The notes beneath the pieces were generated by a model that saw only the letters and a program-made list of their open reading frames with translations, was not told the DNA's origin and searched no databases. A DNA stretch of 64,000 nt from NCBI GenBank assembly GCA_003021785.1, contig PXQU01000010.1, forward strand, positions 1 to 64,000. Direction: 5' to 3'. The translations under genes were made by a program, and so were the position numbers. Shown piece by piece: positions 36,751 to 43,474 of this stretch. Origin of the DNA: Halobacteriales archaeon QH_7_65_31. GTDB lineage: Archaea; Halobacteriota; Halobacteria; Halobacteriales; Haloarculaceae. Position 1 is the stretch's first letter, and each line of letters begins with the position of its first letter.

Positions 36751-37395
36751 CTACTGTGTGTCGAGTCGAACCCGGGTCGGTACTGCCCCGGTCGCCTCCG
36801 CGAGTTCGAGATACCGATCCGCGACGTCGTCGCTCCCGACGGCCCCCGGAAAGCTGCTCTCCGGCGGCCGCACCGCCGTCGCTATCTCGACGTAGGTCAC
36901 CTGCACCCCGTCGAGTGACTCGGCGAGCGTCCGCGTCAGCCCCCGCGTGGCCGGGGCGGCACTCGCCCACTCCACCTGCTCGGGGGCCGGCTCGCTCGCG
37001 TACGTGGTCCCGGAGACGAGCACCGTCCCGCCGTCACGAAGGTCGTCCAGACACGCCTGCACGAGCAGGAACGTACCGAGGGTGCGGACCCGCCACAGTC
37101 GTTCGAGCGTCGCGGCGTCGGCCGACTCGACCGGGTGGCCGCCGCCACCGCTGGCGTTACAGACGAGACAGTCCACGGAGCCGAACGCCTCCCGCGTCTC
37201 CGCGACCGCCCGCGTTACGTCGTCCTCGTCGGTGATGTCGGCCCGGATCGAGACGGCCGTATCGAGATCATCAGCGAGGGCTGGTGTCCCAGAGCGCGAG
37301 ACGAGCGCGACCTGCCAGCCGGCCGCGTCGAACCGCCGCGCGAGACCGGTCCCGATTCGCTCTCCGACGCCGGCAAGCAGTATCGTCTGTGTCAT
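36751..37395 (-). CDS. short-chain dehydrogenase-like protein lacking the YxxxK motif
   Basis: Protein of 214 residues with a Rossmann start ILLAGVGERIGTGLARRF, CNASGGGGHPVES (the NAG-like segment) and GGTVLVSGTTYAS. Where SDRs have Tyr-x3-Lys, this protein reads EQVEWASAAPATRGLTR, so both catalytic residues appear absent. It may bind a dinucleotide without classical oxidoreductase activity. The ATG at 37395 is chosen because the glycine motif begins a few residues later. It is divergent from rpiA. Confidence 0.8.
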   Translation of the reverse strand: MTQTILLAGVGERIGTGLARRFDAAGWQVALVSRSGTPALADDLDTAVSIRADITDEDDVTRAVAETREAFGSVDCLVCNASGGGGHPVESADAATLERLWRVRTLGTFLLVQACLDDLRDGGTVLVSGTTYASEPAPEQVEWASAAPATRGLTRTLAESLDGVQVTYVEIATAVRPPESSFPGAVGSDDVADRYLELAEATGAVPTRVRLDTQ

Positions 37396-37510
37396 GCGCT
37401 CACGGAGGAGCCAGATACTCAAATCAGTTGTCGGCTCCCCGCTCCGCGATAGCGCCGACGCGATGGGCCGGACCCGAGGCTTTTCGGCATCCCCGCGCCG
37501 ACGACTCCGC

Positions 37511-38203
37511 ATGAAACGGACGGGTGGCTCCGACGAGGCGAAGCGGCGAGCCGGCGAGGCGGCCGCCGACCGCGTCACCGACGGTCAGGTGGTCGGACTC
37601 GGGACCGGAAGCACGGCCGCCTACGCGATTCGCCGGCTCGGGCGCGCGGTCGATTCCGGTCTCGACGTGCGCGCCGTTCCGACCTCGTTCCAGTCGCGCG
37701 AGCTCGCCCGCGAGGTCGGGATTCCGCTGGTGACGCTCGACGAGGCGACGCCCGACATCGCGATCGATGGAGCCGACGAGGTGGCCGGCTTCGACCTCGT
37801 GAAGGGAGGCGGAGCGGCCCACGCCCGCGAGAAGTACGTCGCCGGCGCGGCAGACCGCTTTCTCGTCGTCGTGGACGACTCGAAGCCCACCGACCGACTG
37901 GCCGGCCCGGTCCCGGTCGAGTTCCTCCCGGGCGCGCGAGTGCCGGTCGCGGCGGCCATCCGCGACGCCGGCGGCGAGCCGACGCTCCGTACCGCACAAC
38001 AGAAGGACGGACCCGTCGTCACGGACAACGGGAACCTCGTCTTCGACTGCGCGTTCGACGCGATCGACCCCGAACCGCTGTCTGCGACGCTGTCGGCGAT
38101 TCCGGGCGTCGTCGAACACGGACTGTTCGTCGGGATGGCCGACGCGGTGTTCATCGGGAGCGAGAGCGGCGTCGAGCGGCGAGCGCCGCCGCTGTCGGAG
38201 TAG
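37511..38203 (+). CDS. rpiA: ribose-5-phosphate isomerase A
   Basis: Enzyme of 230 residues interconverting ribose-5-phosphate and ribulose-5-phosphate. All signature segments are present: VVGLGTGSTAAYAIRRLG (phosphate loop), DIAIDGADEV, LVKGGGAAHAREK with the catalytic acid region, and NGNLVFDCAF. In haloarchaea it supplies ribose for nucleotides. The ATG at 37511 is preferred, because the long open frame upstream is antisense to the SDR gene. Confidence 0.95.
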   Translation: MKRTGGSDEAKRRAGEAAADRVTDGQVVGLGTGSTAAYAIRRLGRAVDSGLDVRAVPTSFQSRELAREVGIPLVTLDEATPDIAIDGADEVAGFDLVKGGGAAHAREKYVAGAADRFLVVVDDSKPTDRLAGPVPVEFLPGARVPVAAAIRDAGGEPTLRTAQQKDGPVVTDNGNLVFDCAFDAIDPEPLSATLSAIPGVVEHGLFVGMADAVFIGSESGVERRAPPLSE

Positions 38204-38234
38204 CGTCGAAAGAAAACGGGAGGGTCGCTCCGAC

Positions 38235-38402
38235 TTAGAGGTCGCGCGGCTGGACCGTCTTGCGCTTGTTCGAATCCGCGCGTCGCGCGGCGTCTTCGAG
38301 CAGCTCCTCGACTTCCGCGTCGAGCGCCTCGTAGAAGTCGGAAGCGACGTTCATCTCATCGAGTTCGTCCTTCACTGCGGCCTTGACGATTAGGTCTGCC
38401 AT
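38235..38402 (-). CDS. small histone-fold protein (DUF1931-like)
   Basis: Protein of 55 residues, MADLIVKAAVKDELDEMNVA..., with two amphipathic helices and a final NKRKTVQPRDL that resembles the end of a histone fold. It matches the DUF1931 family of small histone-like proteins common in haloarchaea; a DNA-binding role is inferred. A TATA box (TATATAA near 38429-38437) lies about 30 bases upstream of the ATG at 38402. A longer reading frame to 38483 crosses this promoter and is rejected. Confidence 0.85.
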   Translation of the reverse strand: MADLIVKAAVKDELDEMNVASDFYEALDAEVEELLEDAARRADSNKRKTVQPRDL

Positions 38403-38550
38403 TACACCACGGCGTACTCCGAGGCGGCTTATATACTTTCCTGAATCGCTGGCGGTAGGGGGCGTCACGCACCCGTTTTGCACTGTAGAATCAGGCAGAA
38501 TCCGGCTCGCTCTCCGACAGCCCCGTAACCCTCCGTCACAAACGGCGGGT

Positions 38551-39318
38551 ATGCGTGAACTCCTCGAACGCGTGGCGGCGGGCGACTGCTCGCCCGCGGC
38601 CGCCGAGAGTCAGCTGCGCGGCTACGCGACCGGCGAGGCCGGTCGCTTCGACGCCGCCCGCACCACCCGTACCGGTATCCCCGAAGCCATCCTCGCAGAC
38701 GGGAAGACGGTCTCCGAGACCGCAGCGCTCGCGCTCGACGCGCTCGACGCGACGGGTCACGCGCTCGTCACCCGCACCGACGACGACATCGCAGCGCGCA
38801 TCGAGCAGGCGGTGAGCGACGAGTTTTCCGACGCGACAGTCGACTACGACCCCCGTGCCCGGACCGTCACCGTCCACGCGACCGAGTACGAGCCGCCCGA
38901 CCTCGACGCGACCATCGGAATCGTCACCGCCGGCACGTCCGATGCAGCTCCCGCCGGAGAGGCGGCCGTCGTCGCCCGGGAGATGGGCGTTGCCGTCGAT
39001 CGCGTGGACGACGTGGGCGTCGCCGGCATCCACCGACTGTTCGACCAGCTCGATCGCATCCGCGAGCCGGACGTGCTGATCGTCGCCGCCGGCAGGGAAG
39101 GCGCGCTTCCGACGGTCGTCGCTGGTCTCGTCGACGCGCCGGTGATCGCGCTCCCGGTCTCGAACGGCTACGGCCACGCCGGCGGCGGCGAGGCGGCCCT
39201 CGACGGGATGTTACAGTCGTGTACGCCGCTGTCGGTCGTCAACATCGACGCCGGGTTCGTCGCCGGCGCACAGGCCGGGCTCGTGGCGCGTGCCGTGGCC
39301 GACGCACGAAGCGACTGA
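38551..39318 (+). CDS. larB: LarB-like nickel-pincer cofactor biosynthesis protein
   Basis: Protein of 255 residues. The N-terminus RELLERVAAGDCSPAAAESQ and GRFDAARTTRTGIPEAILAD is typical of LarB. The C-terminal half is AIR-carboxylase (PurE)-like, with IGIVTAGTSDAAPAGEAAVV, then IVAAGREGALPTVVAGL and ALPVSNGYGHAGGGEAAL. LarB carboxylates and hydrolyses nicotinic acid adenine dinucleotide in the first step of nickel-pincer cofactor synthesis. larC and larE are not in the window. Confidence 0.92.
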   Translation: MRELLERVAAGDCSPAAAESQLRGYATGEAGRFDAARTTRTGIPEAILADGKTVSETAALALDALDATGHALVTRTDDDIAARIEQAVSDEFSDATVDYDPRARTVTVHATEYEPPDLDATIGIVTAGTSDAAPAGEAAVVAREMGVAVDRVDDVGVAGIHRLFDQLDRIREPDVLIVAAGREGALPTVVAGLVDAPVIALPVSNGYGHAGGGEAALDGMLQSCTPLSVVNIDAGFVAGAQAGLVARAVADARSD

Positions 39319-39409
39319 ACGGTCAGTTCAGTCGCCGTCAAGCGAGGGTATATGAGGACGGGACTCCACCGTACTGATACCGATGCGGTCTCGCCCGCGT
39401 CGGACAACT

Positions 39410-39565
39410 ATGCCAACGTGTGACCACTGTGACGCGCACGTCTCGGAGCGGTTCGCCCGTGTCTTCACCGACGACGCCGGCGCGCTCCGCGCCTGTCCGA
39501 ACTGCTCGGCGAACGCAGGTATCGCCGAGGTCTCACAGGAACGTGCGTTTCAGTCACGCCTCTGA
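39410..39565 (+). CDS. 51-residue zinc-ribbon micro-protein (paralogue of 35241)
   Basis: MPTCDHCDAHVSERFARVFT... with CDHC and CPNC pairs, the same arrangement and RVFT segment as the protein at 35241. Probably one structural zinc. An in-frame ATG at 39383 is possible (a TATATG element lies 34 bases upstream of it), but the paralogue and family start at MPxC. Function is unknown; regulation or adaptor roles are typical guesses. Confidence 0.75.
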   Translation: MPTCDHCDAHVSERFARVFTDDAGALRACPNCSANAGIAEVSQERAFQSRL

Positions 39566-39613
39566 CAGCGTCGTACTGCCCCCGAATCACGGGGGTGTCT
39601 CTCCCCTCCACCC

Positions 39614-39865
39614 GTGACCACCGCCCACTTCGTCTACGTCATCGAGTGTGCAGACGACAGCTTCTATACTGGCTACACGACGGACGTCGAGCGCCGCGTC
39701 GCCGAACACGACGCTGGCGACGGCGCGAAGTACACCCGCGGACGCACGCCGGTCGAGCTTCGCCACACCGAGCAGTTCGACACGAAGCGCGCCGCGATGG
39801 CTCGCGAGTACGAGATCAAACAGCTCTCGCGCCCTCAGAAGGAGCGACTCGTCGGCGAGAGTTGA
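39614..39865 (+). CDS. GIY-YIG nuclease domain protein (UPF0213-like)
   Basis: Protein of 83 residues that is one GIY-YIG domain: FVYVIECADDSFYTGYTTDVERRVAEH covers the two catalytic strands and the conserved Arg, and AREYEIKQLSRPQKERLV the C-terminal helices. The family is related to the UvrC N-terminal nuclease; cellular roles are poorly known. The start codon is GTG at 39614, since no ATG precedes the first conserved strand. Confidence 0.88.
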   Translation: MTTAHFVYVIECADDSFYTGYTTDVERRVAEHDAGDGAKYTRGRTPVELRHTEQFDTKRAAMAREYEIKQLSRPQKERLVGES

Positions 39866-39891
39866 AGTACGAACCCGGGACCACCCCTCAT

Positions 39892-40596
39892 ATGCACGCC
39901 CACCTGTTGGCCGGCGACTGCACCACGACGTTCGACGGTGACCGCTCCTACGAGAAACGCGGCCGCGTCGTCTGTCTCCGCAAGCCCGACGACACGCTTC
40001 TCGTCCACGACGCTGCCGGCTATCGCCCGGTCGCGTGGCTCACCCGACCGGAGACCTCGATGGCCGTCGGGTCGCCGCCGACGGTCGAGGCCCGCGACGG
40101 TGACGACCGCCTGCGCGTTATGTTCCACGAGACCAGCGTCGACGTTCGCGTTCCCGTTTCGTCGGCTGGTGAAACCGTCGGACCGTGTCCCGACTGTCCG
40201 GGCGCGCTCGTCGAGCGGTCAGGGACGCTCGCCTGCACCGACTGCGACCGCGAGCACGCGCTGCCCGCGGGCGCGACCGTCCTCGAAACGACCTGCGACT
40301 GCGGGCTTCCGCGACTGTCGGTGACTCGCGGCGCGACCGTCGAGGTCTGTGCGTCTCGGAGCTGTGAGCCGCTGGACGCCGCGATCGAGGCAGAACTCGA
40401 CCGACGGTTCGACTGTCCCGACTGCGGGCGGGACATGCGCGTCGTCCGCGCAGGCGGACTGCTGCTCGGCTGTGACGGCTACCCCGACTGCGACGTGTCG
40501 GTGTCGCTCCCGGACGAGGTGTGTGACGGCGTCTGCGACTGCGGTCTCCCGACCGCCGGCGGGCGATGTCTCGACGCCGGCTGCCCGTCTCCGTAG
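39892..40596 (+). CDS. NucS-like N-terminal domain fused to C4 zinc fingers
   Basis: Protein of 234 residues. The first about 90 residues (MHAHLLAGDCTTTFDGDRSY ... VVCLRKPDDTLLVHDAAGYR PVAWL) resemble the DNA-binding N-terminal domain of NucS/EndoMS. The rest contains several cysteine clusters: CPDC/CTDC (about 101-119), CDCG, a topoisomerase-type C4 finger (CPDCGRDMRVV ... LLGCDGYPDC) and a final CDCG/C pair. The NucS nuclease domain is absent. It is probably a single-stranded or branched DNA binding protein. It is followed by endA. Confidence 0.8.
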   Translation: MHAHLLAGDCTTTFDGDRSYEKRGRVVCLRKPDDTLLVHDAAGYRPVAWLTRPETSMAVGSPPTVEARDGDDRLRVMFHETSVDVRVPVSSAGETVGPCPDCPGALVERSGTLACTDCDREHALPAGATVLETTCDCGLPRLSVTRGATVEVCASRSCEPLDAAIEAELDRRFDCPDCGRDMRVVRAGGLLLGCDGYPDCDVSVSLPDEVCDGVCDCGLPTAGGRCLDAGCPSP

Positions 40597-40627
40597 ACTT
40601 TTCCCGGGGGCCGCCTGTGAGCCAGAT

Positions 40628-41659
40628 ATGGAGACGCACGTCGAGGGGGAGACGGTCCGGGTCGGCCACACCGGCCGCGAGCAGTTCTACGACGCCCGCG
40701 GCTACGGCCACCCGGTCGACGGTGAACTCTCCCTCTCCCGCGTCGAGACCGCTCACCTCCTCTACCGGGGGGACATCGACTCGGTCGACGGGATGGGGTT
40801 CCGGGAGTTCCTCGCGACCGAAGACGGTCTCGCCTCCCGGTTTCTCGTCTACAAGGATCTGCGCGACCGCGGCTTCTATCTCACGCCCGCCCGCGAGGCG
40901 TGGGTCGATGACCCCGACGGCATCGACTTCGTCGTCTACCCCCGCGGCGATGGGCCGTGGGACGACACCGTCGCGTACCGGGTCCGCGTCGTCGCCGAAC
41001 GCGATCCCGTCCCCGCCGCCGACCTCGGTGACGTCGTCCTCGCCGTCGTCGATGAGGAGTCCGAACTCACCTATCTGGAGACGAGCCGTCCGGAGGTGTC
41101 CGGCACTGCCGCCGAGCCGCCCGAACACGGGACCGATGCCGTCCTCCTCGACGACCGCGCCGTCGTCTGGGAGCCGCCCGAACGGCTCCACGCGGCGGCC
41201 TTCTACGGTCAGCCCCTCGATGACGACCGCACCGCCGTCCAGCTCTCGCTCGTCGAAGGCGCGTATCTCGCAGCACAGGGAGTGCTCTCGTTTCCGGGCG
41301 GGCGCGAATCGGTGCTCGAACTCGGACGCGACGCCGAGGGCGACCGCTTCGACCGCCGGCTCGCCGTCTACACCGCGCTCCGGACCAGCGGGGTCGTCCC
41401 CAAGACCGGATTCAAGTTCGGCGCGGAGTTCCGCACCTACGCCGACATCTCGTCGGTTGAGGAGTTGGGCCACTCCGAGCGACTGGTGCGCGTGCTCCCG
41501 ACTGATCACACCTTCGCTCCGCGAGACCTCTCGCTCGATATCCGACTCGCCCACGGCGTTCGCAAGGAGATGGTGTTCGCGTTCACTGACGGGATTGGCC
41601 ACGAACCGGACGCGAGCGCCGACGTCGAGTGGCTCTCCGTTCAGCGGCTCACGCCGTGA
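40628..41659 (+). CDS. endA: tRNA-splicing endonuclease
   Basis: Protein of 343 residues with two tandem endonuclease-like halves, the size of haloarchaeal homodimeric enzymes. The C-terminal half has the catalytic triad region: FDRRLAVYTALRTSGVVPKTGFKFGAEFRTY (Tyr in a late strand, His in RVLPTDHTF, Lys in HGVRKEMVFA). The N-terminal half (YKDLRDRGFYLTPAREAW) is the pseudo-catalytic repeat. It cuts tRNA introns and rRNA processing stems at bulge-helix-bulge motifs. trpS follows 110 bases downstream; in haloarchaea tRNA-Trp has such an intron. Confidence 0.95.
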   Translation: METHVEGETVRVGHTGREQFYDARGYGHPVDGELSLSRVETAHLLYRGDIDSVDGMGFREFLATEDGLASRFLVYKDLRDRGFYLTPAREAWVDDPDGIDFVVYPRGDGPWDDTVAYRVRVVAERDPVPAADLGDVVLAVVDEESELTYLETSRPEVSGTAAEPPEHGTDAVLLDDRAVVWEPPERLHAAAFYGQPLDDDRTAVQLSLVEGAYLAAQGVLSFPGGRESVLELGRDAEGDRFDRRLAVYTALRTSGVVPKTGFKFGAEFRTYADISSVEELGHSERLVRVLPTDHTFAPRDLSLDIRLAHGVRKEMVFAFTDGIGHEPDASADVEWLSVQRLTP

Positions 41660-41769
41660 GAGTCGGCACGTCTGCCGCGCCTTCCAGCCCTACGGATAAG
41701 CTATTCGCTCGTGTGTGACGCAGTACAGGCGAACGAACCGTTTTTGACTCGAACCACCGAGGTTCGGGT

Positions 41770-43434
41770 ATGAACGACGGCCACGACGAGGACGCGTCGA
41801 TACCGCCCCGTGAGAATCTCATAGCGGACGGTGGTGAGTGGTCGGGGAGCGACCACGAGGCAAGTCGGATTCCCTCCGACAGTGGTGAGTGGTCGGGGAG
41901 CGACCACGAGGCTCGTCGGACGCTCTCCGACGGCGGGAGCGCGGCAGGCGCAGACGACGTCACCCTCGACCCGTGGGGCTCTGCGAGCGTCGATGACTAC
42001 CAGACGCTGTTCGATCAGTTCGGCATCGAGGCGTTCGAGGACGTGCTCTCGCGAGTGCCGAATCCGCACTCACCGATGCGCCGGGGGGTCGTCTTCGGCC
42101 ACCGCGACTACGGTCCCGTCGCCGACGCGATGGCAAACGACGACCCCTTCGCCGTCCTCTCGGGCTGGATGCCGACCGGCGATCCGCATATCGGCCATCT
42201 GCTGATGATGAACGAGATCATCTACCACCAACAGCAGGGCGGTGACGCCTACGCGCTGGTGGCCGATCTGGAGGCGAACTCCGCGCGCGGGCTCTCGTGG
42301 GCGGAGATCGACGGCCACACCGAGGCGTATCTGCTCTCGCTGCTCGCGCTCGGCTTCGACGCCGACGAGGGAGAAATATACCGGCAGTCGGGCAACGAGC
42401 GACTCCGGAACCTCGCCTTCGAACTCGGGGCGGCGGCGAACCTCTCGGAGATGCAGGCGCTGTACGGCTTCGACGGCGAGACCAACATCTCGCATATGCA
42501 GTCGGTCGTCACGCAGATGGCCGATATCCTCTATCCGCAGCTCGACGAGCCGAAGCCGACGGTTATCCCGGTCGGCCCGGATCAGGACCCGCACGTTCGG
42601 TTCGCGCGCGACCTCGCCGACCGGACCCGCTACTTCGGCGTGACGGAGGCGTACGCCAGCTTCGAGGCCGACCCCGCCGAGCGCGTCCTCATCCGTGCGG
42701 CGTACGACGCGCTCGACGGCGAGCAGGAGACCGTCAGGTGTGAGGACGCCGCCGGTTATCTCCGCGAGCATCGCTCCGGCGAGGCGGGGACGAGCGTCCT
42801 GTCCAAGCTCGATAACGCGGGCGAGGAGCCGGTTCGCCCCCGGGTTCGATTCCTCGACCGCAACGCGACCGACGACGCGTTCGAGACGCTCATCGAGGCG
42901 ATCGACGGCGAGAAGCGCGTCTTCGAGAGGCACGTCGATAGCTTCGAGCTGGACCGCGCCGCTGCCGAGAAGCTGGCCCGCGAGGTGGAACTCGACCACG
43001 GCGGCTACGGCTTCATCGCTCCCTCCTCCATCTACAACCGGTTCATGACCGGGCTGACAGGCGGGAAGATGTCCTCCTCGATACCGGCCTCGCACATCAG
43101 CCTGCTCGACGACCCCGAGGAGGGGTACGAGAAGGTGAAATCCGCGACGACCGGTGGCCGCGCAAGCGCCGAGAAACAGCGCGAGCTCGGCGGGAAGGCC
43201 GACGAGTGTCCCGTCTACGAGCTGTACACCTACCTACTGGCCGGTGAGGACGACGCGTTCGCGACGGAGGTGTACGAGGAGTGCGTCGGCGGCGAGCGGC
43301 TCTGTGGCGGCTGTAAGGAGCAGGCCGCCGAGCTGATGGCCGAGTTCCTCGACGAGCACCAGGAGCAACGCGAGGAGATGCGCCCGGTTCTCGACGAGCT
43401 GGAGATCGAGATCGACTCACCACGGCGTCGGTGA
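41770..43434 (+). CDS. trpS: tryptophanyl-tRNA synthetase
   Basis: Class I synthetase of 554 residues. The HIGH-like motif is PTGDPHIGHLLMMNE (about residues 137-151) and the KMSKS-like motif is GGKMSSSIPASHISL (about 433-447). An extra N-terminal extension of about 57 residues carries two copies of GEWSGSDHEA encoded by a 51-base tandem repeat. The catalytic core begins at about DDVTLDPWGS. A long insertion (about 310-390) is typical of archaeal/eukaryotic-type TrpRS. Located after endA. Confidence 0.95.
   Translation: MNDGHDEDASIPPRENLIADGGEWSGSDHEASRIPSDSGEWSGSDHEARRTLSDGGSAAGADDVTLDPWGSASVDDYQTLFDQFGIEAFEDVLSRVPNPHSPMRRGVVFGHRDYGPVADAMANDDPFAVLSGWMPTGDPHIGHLLMMNEIIYHQQQGGDAYALVADLEANSARGLSWAEIDGHTEAYLLSLLALGFDADEGEIYRQSGNERLRNLAFELGAAANLSEMQALYGFDGETNISHMQSVVTQMADILYPQLDEPKPTVIPVGPDQDPHVRFARDLADRTRYFGVTEAYASFEADPAERVLIRAAYDALDGEQETVRCEDAAGYLREHRSGEAGTSVLSKLDNAGEEPVRPRVRFLDRNATDDAFETLIEAIDGEKRVFERHVDSFELDRAAAEKLAREVELDHGGYGFIAPSSIYNRFMTGLTGGKMSSSIPASHISLLDDPEEGYEKVKSATTGGRASAEKQRELGGKADECPVYELYTYLLAGEDDAFATEVYEECVGGERLCGGCKEQAAELMAEFLDEHQEQREEMRPVLDELEIEIDSPRRR
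41831..41931 (+). repeat. in-frame 51-base palindromic tandem repeat within trpS
   Basis: A 31-base block (GTGGTGAGTGGTCGGGGAGC and on to ACGAGGC) at 41831-41861 recurs exactly at 41882-41912, 51 bases apart (17 codons). Each unit holds two hairpins: GTGGTCG/CGACCAC (41838-41856; 41889-41907) and GTCGGA/TCCGAC (41864-41880; 41915-41931). The second stem is conserved while its loop varies, indicating selection or copying for structure. Confidence 0.9.
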
Positions 43435-43474
43435 GGAGGCTTTTGCCCGAAGCCGGGACCACTCCAACACGCTC

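Noticed and set aside
39383-39409. Upstream start for the 51-residue zinc protein
   Set aside because: The TATATG element would suit it, but the paralogue at 35241 and the CxxC spacing place the conserved start at 39410; left as an alternative only.
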